Shown one piece after another: positions 36,900 through 49,213 of a stretch of DNA of 64,000 nucleotides. Position 1 is the first letter of the stretch, and every line of letters starts with the position of its first letter. Made by a program: the position numbers and the translations under genes. The notes beneath the pieces are model-generated. The model was given only the letters and a program-made list of their open reading frames with translations, did not search any database and was not told where the DNA came from. The stretch comes from Metallosphaera sedula DSM 5348 (GTDB taxonomy: Archaea > Thermoproteota > Thermoprotei_A > Sulfolobales > Sulfolobaceae), in the NCBI RefSeq assembly GCF_000016605.1, contig NC_009440.1:1896001-1960000 (forward strand). Direction: 5' to 3'.

Positions 36900-36909
36900 T
36901 TTTATTTTA
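36900..36909 (+). promoter_or_regulatory. TATA-like box of amrS
   Basis: TTTTATTTTA lies about 26 nt before the ATG at 36931. It supports that ATG over the upstream in-frame start at 36859, which would fall inside the DUF309 gene. Confidence 0.45.
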
Positions 36910-36930
36910 CAGAAAGAACTATTTAGTTTG

Positions 36931-37986
36931 ATGCAGAAGGAAGCTATACTATACACCAAGTTAGATGGCAGGATCAGATGTGACGCCTGTGCCAGGAAAT
37001 GCCTCATTGGTGAGGGACAGGTTGGGTTCTGCGGAGTCAGGTCTGTCTCCACGGGGAAATTATACTTGAATGTATACGGTAAGGTCGCAGCTGCTCACAT
37101 AGACCCCATAGAGAAGAAGCCCCTTGTTCACTTCTATCCAGGTTCAAGGGTACTTTCGTTCTCCACATTTGGATGTAATTGGATGTGCATGTACTGTCAG
37201 AACTACGACATAAGTCAGAGGAGAGTGGTGGATGGAGCAGATCTAATGCCTGAGGATATAGTGGATATGGCCAGGGCATATGAGGTTGAAGGGATTACCT
37301 ACACATATAACGAACCGGCAATCTTTGCTGAGTTCGCCCACGACACGGGTGTTCTGGCTAGGAAATTTGGGTTATTAAACACCATGGTTACCAACGGGTA
37401 CTGGAGCGAAGAACTTGTGGATTACGTTAAGGACTTTCTGGACGCAGTTACTGTGGATTTCAAGGGAAACGGGGAACCTAAGTTCATGAGAAGATACACA
37501 GGAGCCTCTGGGCCAGATCCAATCTTTAACACTATCTCAGAACTGATTAAAAGAAAGATTCACGTGGAGATTACGGACCTAATCATTCCAGAAATAGGGG
37601 ATAACCTGGAATTCGCTAAGGGATTTCTCAAGAGACTATATGACGTGGTTGGACCTGATGTTCCAATACATTTCCTCAGGTTCCACCCAGACTACAAGCT
37701 GAACAACCTACCCTTGACTCCAGTGGAGACTCTTGAGGCACATTACAAGATAGCAAAGCAGGTGGGATTCAGATTCGCCTACGTGGGAAATGTTCCAGGT
37801 CATCCCCTCGAGAACACTTACTGCCCACAGTGCGGTAACGTAGCCATAAGGAGATACGGCTTCAGAATACTGGAATGGAATCTAACTGAGGATATGAGGT
37901 GCACAAGATGCGGTTATAAGCTTCCCATAGAGGGAAGAAGATCCAAACACTACCGTGAGGATAGATTCGAATCAATCTACATCTAG
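36931..37986 (+). CDS. amrS: AmmeMemoRadiSam system radical SAM enzyme
   Basis: From the ATG at 36931 the protein has 351 residues. The N-terminal Cys17, Cys20, Cys24 and Cys34 (CDACARKC and GFC) and the radical SAM cluster Cys82, Cys86 and Cys89 (CNWMCMYC) are typical of Amr[16 protein letters not shown] and [13 protein letters not shown] are further family motifs. A C-terminal zinc-ribbon with CPQCG and CTRCG ends the chain. The family usually goes with MEMO and AMMECR1 proteins, which are not in this window. The reaction is not established. Confidence 0.9.
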   Translation: MQKEAILYTKLDGRIRCDACARKCLIGEGQVGFCGVRSVSTGKLYLNVYGKVAAAHIDPIEKKPLVHFYPGSRVLSFSTFGCNWMCMYCQNYDISQRRVVDGADLMPEDIVDMARAYEVEGITYTYNEPAIFAEFAHDTGVLARKFGLLNTMVTNGYWSEELVDYVKDFLDAVTVDFKGNGEPKFMRRYTGASGPDPIFNTISELIKRKIHVEITDLIIPEIGDNLEFAKGFLKRLYDVVGPDVPIHFLRFHPDYKLNNLPLTPVETLEAHYKIAKQVGFRFAYVGNVPGHPLENTYCPQCGNVAIRRYGFRILEWNLTEDMRCTRCGYKLPIEGRRSKHYREDRFESIYI

Positions 37987-38029
37987 CTATTCATGAAGAG
38001 ATAAGAGCTCTACTTGAGGCGTTTATCCG

Positions 38030-38593
38030 CTAGTAAGAAATTGAAAGTTTCATGTCGGCAGTGTCATTATTTGAAATGATAACCTCCACAATTATGTCGC
38101 CACATCTCCTCCTCATGGTTATCTTGTTCTCTGATAGAGACACCTTGAGGTTGGAGCAGTTGTTGAGGGATTTCAGCTTGAAATTATAGTAGGGATTCCT
38201 CACTCTCCTAACAGCCTTATTTACGACCCTCTCAAAAAGGGAGTTGGGGTCTATAACCTGGTCACTCAGTAGGGGGACCTTCAACTTAACCTCAATGTAG
38301 TACTCGTTAACATTAATCTGCATGGAATCAAATTTCTTCGAGAAAGCGTAGGTTAAGAGAAGTGGTGAGACTAGGGAGTAAATTGCTGCGATCAGTAGAA
38401 AATGCTTCATGTACTCAAAGGTAAAAAGCACAGTAGAGGCGAAGGAGAGAGGGGTTATATAGAGTAGATAGGGAGCAGAATTCCAAAAGTCCCTCATTCT
38501 CCTCGCTACGAGTAAGGTTGAAACCGCAGGCCCTGCCCACGGTATTATTACAGAAAAGGACTGCAGTAAAGTACCCCTCTCGTAACTAACCAT
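38030..38593 (-). CDS. Hypothetical membrane protein with soluble C-terminal domain
   Basis: I do not recognise this 187-residue protein. The N-terminal half has three to four hydrophobic segments (about 10-28, 40-58, 64-84), and residues 90-187 form a beta-rich soluble domain with two Cys (about 146 and 163) and alternating charged strands. It has no signal for a known transporter. It is a single gene between amrS (convergent) and the dehydratase gene (divergent). Confidence 0.6.
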   Translation of the reverse strand: MVSYERGTLLQSFSVIIPWAGPAVSTLLVARRMRDFWNSAPYLLYITPLSFASTVLFTFEYMKHFLLIAAIYSLVSPLLLTYAFSKKFDSMQINVNEYYIEVKLKVPLLSDQVIDPNSLFERVVNKAVRRVRNPYYNFKLKSLNNCSNLKVSLSENKITMRRRCGDIIVEVIISNNDTADMKLSISY

Positions 38594-38598
38594 ATTAG

Positions 38599-39444
<846 letters not shown>

Positions 39445-39447
39445 TTT

Positions 39448-40338
39448 TTAGATTAATCTGGTTAGAATAATAAGAATCAATAGAATAGCTAGATATGGGG
39501 AAGAGAACTTAAACGATCTCCACGCCTCTTCTCCAGTTGGATTTCTCATCAACCTAACACTGAAGTACATCTGCACAGCGGAGAGAATTCCTGCCACTAT
39601 CCCGTAAATTACTCCTGCATAAAGGTAAAGGGCCAAGGCGAAGGGTATCATCAATGCGTTGGATAGAGCTATCATCTTAGCGGAAAAGTTCTCAGGCATT
39701 ATCACGGGCAACATGGGAATTCCAGCCCTAGAATAGTCCTCCTTAAACTTCAGGGCCAAGGCCCAAAAGTGGCCCGGAGTCCACATGAAAATTAGAAGTC
39801 CGAGCAGAATAGAGGGGATAGTAAAGGAGGACGTAGTAGATGCGTAGCCTGCCCAAGCAGCAGCGCTTCCCGCTAGGCCACCTATCACTATGTTCAATGG
39901 GCTCCTAGGTTTCAACCACACTGTATAAACTAGAACGTAAACTAAGCCCCCCAGGAGAATGAAGAACGAAGTGAGGGGATTATCCAGCAGACCCACTAGC
40001 GTGCCAAGGGTTAGGAGCGCGATTCCCACGTAGATTGCCTCCTTCTGTGAAACGTAACCCATCACCGTTGGTCTCTTTGAGGTCCTCTTCATTACCTTGT
40101 CTTTATCTATCTCTATTCCCTCGTTAATTATCATGGAGCCAGCCGAGGCAAAAGTTCCTCCCACTAAAACAGCTAGAATGCTCAAGGGCATCAGCTTACC
40201 TGAGAGAAAGGCGCCAGACAGGGCAGCTAAGTCCAGTAACCAGATTATTCTGGGTTTACTCAGCTTTGCGTAATATATCAGCCTAGCTGAAATGGAAGTA
40301 GCCAAATTAATCCCGTTTTTTATTGTAGTATTCGTCAT
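39448..40338 (-). CDS. ctaB: Heme O synthase (protoheme IX farnesyltransferase)
   Basis: This UbiA-family membrane prenyltransferase adds a prenyl group to heme B, making heme O for terminal oxidases. The 296-residue protein has about nine hydrophobic segments. The family's first acidic region reads [20 protein letters not shown] (residues about 70-90), and the second is [28 protein letters not shown] marks the N-terminus. It would supply the heme A-type cofactor of DoxB at the right end of the window. It is convergent with the dehydratase, 3 nt apart. Confidence 0.92.
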   Translation of the reverse strand: MTNTTIKNGINLATSISARLIYYAKLSKPRIIWLLDLAALSGAFLSGKLMPLSILAVLVGGTFASAGSMIINEGIEIDKDKVMKRTSKRPTVMGYVSQKEAIYVGIALLTLGTLVGLLDNPLTSFFILLGGLVYVLVYTVWLKPRSPLNIVIGGLAGSAAAWAGYASTTSSFTIPSILLGLLIFMWTPGHFWALALKFKEDYSRAGIPMLPVIMPENFSAKMIALSNALMIPFALALYLYAGVIYGIVAGILSAVQMYFSVRLMRNPTGEEAWRSFKFSSPYLAILLILIILTRLI

Positions 40339-40366
40339 TTATAAATGTAAATCTAGAATGGTGGAA

Positions 40367-41320
40367 TCAAATCAAACCATTGCTCATTAGTACTATATCC
40401 GAGAACACACCAAAGGCCGCGTTCTGTGGACCAGCCCCAGGTCCTGTAATAACTACTTCCTGTATGTCAGAGTGAATGTCTAGCGTGTTGATTACTCCGT
40501 CCACATGATACAGCGGATCCTCAGGAGATACCTCGGTCAGGCTAACCTTACTTGTTTTACCCTCCGAGACAGCAACTAACTTGAGCTTTCTTGATCTACG
40601 TTTAGCCTCTTCAATCCTTGAGAGTGTAACGTTAGCTATTCCGGAAAAGTCGACATCCCTGATCGAGATATTTCTACCCATTGCGAAATTGGTTAAGATA
40701 GTTAGTTTAGCTGCAGCGTCAAATCCATTCACGTCGTGCTCCGGGTTTGCCTCAGCGTATCCCTTTTCCTGAGCTTCCCTTAAGGCCTGAAAGTACTCAA
40801 GTCCCTGATCCATTCTAGTGAGGATATAATTCGTGGTACCGTTCAGGATACCCCTTATCTTCAGGATGGTTGAACCCCTCAACAGGCGAAGAAGGTTTAT
40901 GGAGGGGGTCCCGCTCATCACTGTTGCCTGAAACCCAAGGAAGGCGCCATGTTTTTTAGCTTGAGCCACGATCTCCGCGTACTTAAGGGCAAGGGGAGCC
41001 TTGTTCGCCGTGATCACCGCAATACCCCTTGATAAAGCCTCCATGTAAAGGGAGAAGGAGGGCTCTCCTGTCTCGTAATTGGCGGAACTTACGTCAATCA
41101 CTAGGTCAGGGCTCACCTCATTTAGGGCGTCAATGGGAGTTCCATCCTTGGTTTTTCTAAACTCCTCCGAGTCTCCTAGCATAATGCCTCTCCTGGTGAC
41201 AATTCCCTCTATCCTTACGTTCAAACCCAGTGAGGGTGCCCTCTCCCTGACCATCTTCCTGAGGGCCTTACCCACATTACCATATCCTACCAGGAGGACC
41301 CGTAAGCTATTGGACTTCAT
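40367..41320 (-). CDS. hom: Homoserine dehydrogenase
   Basis: Hom reduces aspartate semialdehyde to homoserine for threonine and methionine. The 317-residue protein has the NAD(P) motif VGYGNVGKAL (about residues 11-20), a TANKAPLAL loop, the GILNGTTNYILTRM signature and the EANPEHDVNGFDAAAKLTIL catalytic segment. There is no ACT domain, so no feedback regulation by threonine is expected from this chain. It is last in a three-gene operon after a B3/B4-domain gene (14-nt overlap) and the NikR-like gene. Confidence 0.94.
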   Translation of the reverse strand: MKSNSLRVLLVGYGNVGKALRKMVRERAPSLGLNVRIEGIVTRRGIMLGDSEEFRKTKDGTPIDALNEVSPDLVIDVSSANYETGEPSFSLYMEALSRGIAVITANKAPLALKYAEIVAQAKKHGAFLGFQATVMSGTPSINLLRLLRGSTILKIRGILNGTTNYILTRMDQGLEYFQALREAQEKGYAEANPEHDVNGFDAAAKLTILTNFAMGRNISIRDVDFSGIANVTLSRIEEAKRRSRKLKLVAVSEGKTSKVSLTEVSPEDPLYHVDGVINTLDIHSDIQEVVITGPGAGPQNAAFGVFSDIVLMSNGLI

Positions 41321-41966
41321 GGACTATCTTACCACCGATCCTACTTAATAGCTTAGCAGTAAGTCTCACTGCCTCCTCGACCAGGGATGGGTCTATCCCA
41401 GTAACTCCGGCCCCCACTATTAACACGTTTTTAGTGGATAGACCCACGCTGGTGAGCACCGAGTCCCTGTGAGGAAAGATGTGCATAACCTTACCCTCGC
41501 CGTCGACCATGATCGGAATACCAGGTGACAAAACCTCGACCTTGTTCCCAATCCCCTCAAACTTCTCTCCGCCTGAGCTGAGAACTAGATTAGGCTCGCC
41601 CTTGATCTTGTCCAAGTCATATATTCCGATGGAGACAAGGGTCTCCGCGCTAACCACGTTTCCAGCATCCACAATATCATTGATTCTGGGAAGCTTACCG
41701 GTCCTGACAATTCTCCTTCTAAGAGCTTCACCGCTTGGCCTAGTCTTTGTGGGGTCTATCCCCAGCTTCCAGTAAAAATCTCTATACGCCCTAATAACAG
41801 GAATATCCTTGAGCGACTCTGGATTGTCAGATCGAAATTTGCTCTCTACGGCTGAGAGTTCCCCCTCAAATCTTCCCTGACCATTCACGAGATCAAGGAC
41901 TTCGGTGTGTTTCACGAAGATTCCCATGGATGCGCAATTTTCCTGTATGCTGATCCTCATGGTCAC
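41307..41966 (-). CDS. B3/B4 domain protein (PheRS-beta-like editing domain)
   Basis: The 219-residue protein is a free-standing B3/B4 domain, as found in the beta subunit of phenylalanyl-tRNA synthetase, where it hydrolyses mischarged tRNA. The signature PVIRAYRDFYWKLGIDPTKTRPSGEAL is at about residues 56-82, with DAGNVVSAETLVSIGIYDLDKI and a C-terminal hydrophobic strand VLIVGAGVTGI. Free B3/B4 proteins are thought to edit in trans or to have other tRNA roles. Here it lies between a NikR-like regulator and homoserine dehydrogenase, with overlaps of 4 and 14 nt. Confidence 0.85.
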   Translation of the reverse strand: MTMRISIQENCASMGIFVKHTEVLDLVNGQGRFEGELSAVESKFRSDNPESLKDIPVIRAYRDFYWKLGIDPTKTRPSGEALRRRIVRTGKLPRINDIVDAGNVVSAETLVSIGIYDLDKIKGEPNLVLSSGGEKFEGIGNKVEVLSPGIPIMVDGEGKVMHIFPHRDSVLTSVGLSTKNVLIVGAGVTGIDPSLVEEAVRLTAKLLSRIGGKIVHEVQ

Positions 41967-42349
41967 ACCTCAAGGGATACTAGAAGTTTAGCCTTTTTCA
42001 CCTTGTTTATGGCACTTAGTCTCCTAGCTAGCCTCTCTAGCTCACGTCTTTTTCCCTTCACGGCAATGGCCTCCATACACAGCTTCTCGTTAACGTGAAC
42101 GTGTAGGGTAGAGATTATGCTCGCCTCGTGCTGATGTTCAACGGAGGTTATCTCGTCGCTACCATCCTCCTCATACACCAGGTTAAGTATGCCAAAAACC
42201 TCCTCGTCCTCTCCTGTGAACTCAGCTAGGTACTCCGAGACCGCCATCTGAATTAGTCTCGACCTACTCACTCCCTCATCCTCGGCCCTCCTCTGAAGCC
42301 TCCTTAAGGTCTCCTTATCTAGGGCCACGCTAATCTTTTCAACGTTCAT
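41963..42349 (-). CDS. NikR-like ribbon-helix-helix regulator with nickel site
   Basis: The 128-residue protein has an N-terminal ribbon-helix-helix domain (about 1-45, [37 protein letters not shown]) and a C-terminal ACT-like domain. The C-terminal domain has His, His, His and Cys at relative positions 0, +11, +13 and +19, identical to the E. coli NikR site (His76, His87, His89, Cys95). That is good evidence for nickel or a similar metal as effector. It heads an operon with the B3/B4 protein and hom. Its ATG is 2 bp from that of tldD on the other strand. Confidence 0.88.
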   Translation of the reverse strand: MNVEKISVALDKETLRRLQRRAEDEGVSRSRLIQMAVSEYLAEFTGEDEEVFGILNLVYEEDGSDEITSVEHQHEASIISTLHVHVNEKLCMEAIAVKGKRRELERLARRLSAINKVKKAKLLVSLEV

Positions 42350-42351
42350 GG

Positions 42352-43719
42352 ATGAAATTTAGGGAGGAGGTTTATATCTTGCATGAACTTTTGAAGAAGA
42401 GCGAGGAGCTTGGGGCTACCTTTTCCGACCTGAGACTTTACGACGTGGATGAGCTGAGCTTGTTCGCCAGCGAAACCACGAGGCAAGTAACCTCGATGGG
42501 TAAGGACAAGGGAGGTTCCCTCAGGGTGTTGGTATCGGGCAACTGGGGTTACGCTCACTTCACGAAGATTGACCAAGAAACCGTTAAGACTGCTGTAGAG
42601 TCTGCCTACGGAGATGAAAAGGTCAACATAGTCATGCTTCCTCCCCTGCATGACAAGGTTGTGATAAAGCCTAAGAAACCCTTGACCAAGTCGCCTGAGG
42701 AAATAATGGGCGACATGATTAAGCTAAGGGATGACATCATGAGAGCTGACCCAAGGATAAGGAGCATCAACGTTAGGTTCACCGCCTCAAGAATACACAA
42801 GGAGTACTACAGCTCGGAGGACAGGGAAATCGTCCTGGAATACGAGTTAAGCAACATTTCCGTGAGGGCAATAGCCAGGGAGGGAGACGTTGTGGCTTCT
42901 GCCAGCACCTCCATGGCGACTTACCTAGGTTATCCCTTGGAGGTCTTCGACCCCAACGAGATAGTGGAGACCATCAAAAGGAGAATAGGAAATCAGCTCA
43001 GGGGTAAGGTTCCGAGGGGAGGCGACGCTGAAGTTGTGCTGGCCCCCGATGTTGTTGGGGTATTCTCCCATGAGGCCCTGGGACATCTCTCGGAGGCAGA
43101 CCTAGCAATAAACGGTATTCTCGGCAACTTGAGAGGGAAAAAGATAGCGGAGGAATTCGTCACCGTTGTGGACTCGGGCAAGTCAGAGTATCCAATGGCC
43201 CATGGCGTGGTGCCCTACGACGACGAGGGTGTGGAATCGAGGGATGTGAAGATCGTGGATAGGGGAATTGTATCGGAGTTTCTGGTGGACAGGTACTACT
43301 CCGCATATCTGGGAGAGAGGCCCACTGGCAACGCCAGGGCTGAGGACTTCAGGAGTCCCATGCTAATAAGGATGAGAAACACATACATGATGCCCGGAGA
43401 TTGGAACAAGGAGGAATTGATACGCGAGATCAAGGATGGGTATCTCCTGGTTTCACCGTTGGGTGGACAAACTAGCCCAGACGGAACTTTCCAGTTCGGA
43501 ATTCAGGAAGGCTATAGGATAGAGAAAGGAGAGGTCACGGAACCTCTTAGGAATGTTGGGATCTCTGGCTACACACTTGAGACGTTAGGTAGAATAAGTG
43601 CAGTCTCAAAGGACTTTGGGATGTGGCCTGGCTACTGTGGTAAAGGTGGACAAAGCGTTCCTGTAGGGACTGGAGGTCCCTACATCAAGGTTAAGGTTAA
43701 GGTGGGAGGAAATGAGTGA
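42352..43719 (+). CDS. tldD: TldD-family metalloprotease
   Basis: TldD with its partner TldE/PmbA forms a protease that acts on peptides; the bacterial pair matures microcins and CcdA. The 455-residue protein has the zinc motif HExxxH as His240, Glu241 and His245 (SHEALGHL) and the third ligand Cys429 in [13 protein letters not shown]. It overlaps its partner gene by 8 nt. The start lies 2 bp from that of the NikR-like gene on the other strand, so its promoter would lie within that gene; a TATA-like CTTATCTA is present at about 42323-42330. Confidence 0.93.
   Translation: MKFREEVYILHELLKKSEELGATFSDLRLYDVDELSLFASETTRQVTSMGKDKGGSLRVLVSGNWGYAHFTKIDQETVKTAVESAYGDEKVNIVMLPPLHDKVVIKPKKPLTKSPEEIMGDMIKLRDDIMRADPRIRSINVRFTASRIHKEYYSSEDREIVLEYELSNISVRAIAREGDVVASASTSMATYLGYPLEVFDPNEIVETIKRRIGNQLRGKVPRGGDAEVVLAPDVVGVFSHEALGHLSEADLAINGILGNLRGKKIAEEFVTVVDSGKSEYPMAHGVVPYDDEGVESRDVKIVDRGIVSEFLVDRYYSAYLGERPTGNARAEDFRSPMLIRMRNTYMMPGDWNKEELIREIKDGYLLVSPLGGQTSPDGTFQFGIQEGYRIEKGEVTEPLRNVGISGYTLETLGRISAVSKDFGMWPGYCGKGGQSVPVGTGGPYIKVKVKVGGNE
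42371..42378 (-). promoter_or_regulatory. TATA box of the NikR-like operon, inside tldD
   Basis: On the minus strand GATATAAA lies 25 nt before the ATG at 42349. It is within the first codons of tldD, so transcription of one gene should interfere with the other. Confidence 0.55.
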
Positions 43720-44965
43720 CCCATTCAAGTTAGTTGAAAAGGCTAAGAGCCTAGGTTACGCATGCGAGGTATACTACGTAGAGAGGTGGGAGTACAACCT
43801 GGCCAAGGAGAAGCAGTACCACTCCAGTAACGTGAAGGAGAGAGGTTATGGCGTTAGGGTCTTCAAGGATGGAAAAGTTGGTTTCGCGTTCAGCACTGAG
43901 TTGAGTGACGAAATCCTTGATAGGGCTGTGTCAGTGCTTAAGGTATCAGAGACGGATCAGAATAATGAAATACCTCCTACCAGCAAACCGTCGTTACTTC
44001 AGCTTAATCGCAGGGAGGATCTAGTGGAACCAGCAAAGGAGACTTTGAAGTCGCTGGAGGAATTGCAGGAAAAGGTTAACGTCGTGGGAATCTACGCCTC
44101 AGCTACCAGGGTGAAGGTTGGAGTCGTCAACACCGAAGGTTTAGATGTGAGCGAGATTAGGTCATCTGCCTATGCGGGGGTCACCGCAAACTACAAGGAT
44201 AAGGTTCTAGTCACCCCTGAGATTTACGAGTCTAGGTCAGGGAGATCCTTCAAGGAAATACAACTTGAAGAACTCAAGGACACTGTCGTGGAAAAGGTTA
44301 ACATCACCAAGTCCAGGGTAAAACTTCAGGAGAAACCCAAGAGGGTTATCCTAGATACTAAGGCCATCTCAGAGTTATTCCACCCGCTCCTGTCCTACTC
44401 GGTGAACGGGGAGAACGTGTTCAGGAAAAGATCTCCTCTCGACCTTGGACAGACGTACGGAAAAATAACGGTGGTGGACAACCCAAGGGACGAAAGATCG
44501 GAGTTGAGCAGGTCCTTTGATGGGGAGGGTCAAGCAACGTCGCAGAAGGTACTAATGGAGAGGGGTGTCTTCCGAGGGGTACTTACGAACTGGTACTGGT
44601 CGAAGAAAATGGGAGTTACCAACTCAGCTTCTGCCGTTAGATCCTACATGTCTGTGCCAAGCATTGGAACTTCCCTAGTTCAAATATTCTGTGACGAGAA
44701 ACAGGACGTAGAGGACAATGATCTAGTTGTGGATCAGGTACAGGGAGTGCATACTAGCAACTGGGACACAGGGGAATTTGGAGTTGTGGCTCCCGTGGCT
44801 TGGATCTCAAGGAAGGGAGAGAAGGTTGGTGTTAGGGAAGTGGTTCTATCTGGAGACTTCAGGACACTACTGAAGGGAATAAGGGGAGAGACGGGCTCTC
44901 GTAAGCGAGTCTGGTCAGTTGAGTCCGCGGACCTTGTCATCGAGGGACTAACCGTTGTCACTTAA
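43712..44965 (+). CDS. pmbA: TldE/PmbA-family protein
   Basis: The 417-residue protein is the non-catalytic partner of TldD. It shares the two-domain fold ([19 protein letters not shown] near the N-terminus, [15 protein letters not shown] and NTGEFGV-type segment [14 protein letters not shown] near the C-terminus) but lacks the HExxxH metal motif, as expected for TldE. The start overlaps tldD by 8 nt, so the pair is co-expressed. Confidence 0.92.
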   Translation: MSDPFKLVEKAKSLGYACEVYYVERWEYNLAKEKQYHSSNVKERGYGVRVFKDGKVGFAFSTELSDEILDRAVSVLKVSETDQNNEIPPTSKPSLLQLNRREDLVEPAKETLKSLEELQEKVNVVGIYASATRVKVGVVNTEGLDVSEIRSSAYAGVTANYKDKVLVTPEIYESRSGRSFKEIQLEELKDTVVEKVNITKSRVKLQEKPKRVILDTKAISELFHPLLSYSVNGENVFRKRSPLDLGQTYGKITVVDNPRDERSELSRSFDGEGQATSQKVLMERGVFRGVLTNWYWSKKMGVTNSASAVRSYMSVPSIGTSLVQIFCDEKQDVEDNDLVVDQVQGVHTSNWDTGEFGVVAPVAWISRKGEKVGVREVVLSGDFRTLLKGIRGETGSRKRVWSVESADLVIEGLTVVT

Positions 44966-45002
44966 CACTGTTAACAGGTGGACAGGTACCGAAAATCGCG
45001 AA

Positions 45003-45012
45003 GATTTAAAAG
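45003..45012 (+). promoter_or_regulatory. TATA-like box of the UspA gene
   Basis: GATTTAAAAG is centred about 32 nt before the ATG at 45040 and marks a separate transcript from tldD-pmbA. Confidence 0.45.
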
Positions 45013-45039
45013 ATACCTTTCCTATTTTTAGCTGAGAAT

Positions 45040-45465
45040 ATGTTTAAACATATTTTAGTTGCATTTGATGGGTCCGAGAACGCCAAGAGGGCCCTAAATG
45101 TAGCGGTAGATCTTTCAAAGAAGTACGAAGCAAAACTGGACGTGGTGGAAGTGGTAGATACTTCGGTGCTCCTTGGTGCGGGCATAGGTCCAGTGCCACC
45201 TGATGTAATAGAGTCCCTCTATAACAAGGCTAGGGCTGATATAGAGTCGGCAAAGAAGATAGCGGATCAGGCAGGAGTTAAGGCTGAAGGCGTAATAGTT
45301 GAGGGAGATCCTGCCACAGCGATCATGGATTATGCCTCCAAGAACGGAGTTGATCTCATAGTTACTGGTAGCAGGGGTTTATCCACGATCAAGAGGATGT
45401 TCCTAGGTAGTGTGTCCTCTAGGATAATCCACGAGGCTAAGATGCCTGTACTCGTGGTAAAGTAA
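45040..45465 (+). CDS. Universal stress protein UspA family
   Basis: The 141-residue protein has the UspA alpha/beta fold with the N-terminal strand ILVAFDGSENAKRAL and the ATP-binding loop G-2x-G-9x-G(S) in GSRGLSTIKRMFLGSVSS (about residues 112-129). This predicts an ATP-binding USP. It is a single gene with its own promoter. Its 3' region, which contains a T-rich stretch, doubles as promoter for the following flavoprotein (CCTTTATTTG about 26 nt before 45497). Confidence 0.93.
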   Translation: MFKHILVAFDGSENAKRALNVAVDLSKKYEAKLDVVEVVDTSVLLGAGIGPVPPDVIESLYNKARADIESAKKIADQAGVKAEGVIVEGDPATAIMDYASKNGVDLIVTGSRGLSTIKRMFLGSVSSRIIHEAKMPVLVVK

Positions 45466-45496
45466 ACCTTTATTTGCGTTTTTGTTCAATTCTATC

Positions 45497-46708
45497 ATGA
45501 AGTTAACCGTAGTTGGTTCTGGTCCCGCTGGACTTTACTCAGCTTTAACTGCCTCAGAGCAAGGGGCTAAGGTCACCCTGGTAGATAGGTCAGAGAAGCT
45601 CGGTGGTACATGTGTGCTTTTTGGTTGTATACCTTCTAAGGCAATGATGTCACCACTCTTCCTGAGCTACGCCTCTCAGAAATACGGTAAGTCCGTGGAA
45701 TTCTCCTACTCAGAACTGGAGGAATTTGCAAGGTCGGTTGTCCAAAGGGTTAGTAAGGGTGTAGAGTACATGTTAGAGTCTGCAGGAGTAGAGGTTGTGA
45801 AAGGAGAGGCGAAATTAAACTCAGGGAAAATAGAGGTGAGTGGACAAATCCTAGAGTCAGACTCTGTAATTGTGGCCACAGGGACTGAGAAACCACAGAT
45901 TCCTGGAACCATAGCCTCTGATGACCTTCACTTCCTGGACAGGGAATTCAACACTGTTCTCTTGGTTGGTGGGGGGGTCGGAGGGGTAGAGTACGGATGG
46001 TTGCTCCACCTAGCTAAAAAGAAGGTAACCATAGTTGAGAGGGAGGACCTTCTTCTTCCAGGCCATGACAGGGATCTAAGGGCAAGTGTGACTTCCCATT
46101 TCAAGAGACTAGGGATAGACGTCAGGACTAACTCTGTCGCTGAGATCTCAGACAAGGTGAAAATAAATGGAGGCCTTGAAGACTTTGACCTGGTTGTATT
46201 CACCTTCGGTCGCAAGCCTGCAGTGAAGGGATTCGAGAACCTGGTTGGGAACAAGTGGATAGGCGTAAACGAGTACATGGAAACCAAGATCAACCACGTT
46301 TATGCTGCAGGAGACGTTACGGGAACATTCACAGCACATGAGGCAATACACAAGGGCATAATTGCTGGATTAAATGCTACTGGGACTAGGAGGAGCTACA
46401 GGGGTGAGGGTGTACCCAAGGTGCTTTACACCCATCCAGAGATAGCTTACGTTGGAAATACTGACGGAAAATGCGTCAAGCTTTCCATGGCGGAAGTGGT
46501 GAGGGCTGTAGCCGAGAGGTCCACAGAGGGTTTTATCAAGGTCTGCGTTAATGAAGACGGAACGTTGAGAGGTGGAGTGGCCTTTGGCGAGAGGGCGGAG
46601 GACATAGTTTCGACACTTTCCCTTCTAATACAACTCCACGTGAAGGTTCAGGACGCTAAAGAGTTAATGTTTCCACATCCATCCTATCTGGAGGGCCTAT
46701 GGGAAGCT

Positions 46709-46729
<21 letters not shown>
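45497..46729 (+). CDS. Second dihydrolipoamide-dehydrogenase-like flavoprotein
   Basis: From the ATG at 45497 this has 410 residues. It shows the FAD motif GSGPAGLYSA, the redox pair Cys39 and Cys44 in GTCVLFGCIPSK, a NAD motif GGGVGGVEYG, the AAGDVTG loop and a C-terminal FPHPSYLEGLWEAL with the His-Pro of this enzyme class. It is about 40 residues shorter than LpdA (11040-12389). It could be a lipoamide, CoA-disulfide or other disulfide reductase; the sequence does not decide. The 3' end overlaps birA by 21 nt in convergent orientation. Confidence 0.88.
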
Positions 46730-48431
<1,702 letters not shown>

Positions 48432-48468
48432 TTAGACTTTTATGGATGGGTTTCGTTTTTATGTTTGA

Positions 48469-48518
48469 GTGATGAGGAACCTCCGAGGCTAATTGATGGC
48501 ATAGGCGCTCTTTACTGA
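48469..48518 (+). ncRNA. Possible C/D box small RNA
   Basis: In the 269-nt gap between sua5 and nuoB there is a perfect box C (GTGATGA, 48469-48475) and 39 nt later a perfect box D (CTGA, 48515-48518), with weaker internal D' (CTAA, about 48489-48492) and C' (TTGATGG, about 48493-48499). The size of 50 nt is normal for Sulfolobus C/D guides. No terminal stem is visible and no rRNA target was found by eye. Chance occurrence is possible. Confidence 0.25.
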
Positions 48519-48700
48519 ACCCTTGATCGATGATAGATGAGGTGATCTCTGAAAAGTGATGAGAGAAATATAATCGTATTTCCAAGACATAAGATAGGTC
48601 TAAAGAAATTTAAAAACTAAGAATTAAATTTGGTCACTATTTTCAACTTCTAAAATAGAATACTTATTAGGACCCAACACCACATCTATCGTGATCAACA

Positions 48701-49213
48701 ATGAGCGATCAATTACTTCTTACCGGAAACTTAGAGGAATCGGCTCGAAAGGCCGCGCAGTGGTTACTCAACAGAAAGCCAGTTAAGACCCTAAGGGATT
48801 GGGGAATAGCATTCTCGCTGTGGCCTCCACACTTCACCACCAGTTGTTGTGGAACCGAATTTGGAGCGTTTGCAGCTGCGAGGTTCGACGCTGAAAGATT
48901 TGGAATGCTTCCCTTCGCTTCCTCCCGTCAATCCAATATCCTTACCATAGAGGGAACACTAACCAGAAAGATGGCCAGGGCAGCAAGGATAGTTTACGAT
49001 CAAATGCCCGAGCCCAAGTACGTAATTGCGCTAGGTGCCTGTATATTGGAAGGAGGAATATTCTGGAACTCCTACAACACGGTCCTTCCCTCTGATGTGG
49101 GTATACCCGTTGATCTATACTTACCTGGATGTCCCACAAGGCCCGAGGCAATAGCTAGGGGCCTTCTAATGCTTCAAAAGAAGATTAGGACTCAAGGAGC
49201 TATAAGGACATAA
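48701..49213 (+). CDS. nuoB: NADH dehydrogenase-like complex subunit B (NuoB)
   Basis: NuoB carries the terminal 4Fe-4S cluster N2 that hands electrons to quinone in complex I. The 170-residue protein has all four ligands: Cys49 and Cys50 (SCCGTEF), Cys114 (LGACILEGG) and Cys144 (PGCPTRPEA). It is encoded alone; no other nuo gene is in the window. An AT-rich TATA candidate (TACTTATTA) lies about 36 nt upstream. Its 3' end overlaps the convergent glycerate kinase gene by 22 nt. Sulfolobales lack the NADH input module, so the physiological donor is not NADH or is unknown. Confidence 0.95.
   Translation: MSDQLLLTGNLEESARKAAQWLLNRKPVKTLRDWGIAFSLWPPHFTTSCCGTEFGAFAAARFDAERFGMLPFASSRQSNILTIEGTLTRKMARAARIVYDQMPEPKYVIALGACILEGGIFWNSYNTVLPSDVGIPVDLYLPGCPTRPEAIARGLLMLQKKIRTQGAIRT

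Noticed and set aside
48527..48564. Second C/D-like small RNA
   Set aside because: The CTGA-AAA-GTGATGA pair is good but the upstream box C has two mismatches and no terminal box D follows.
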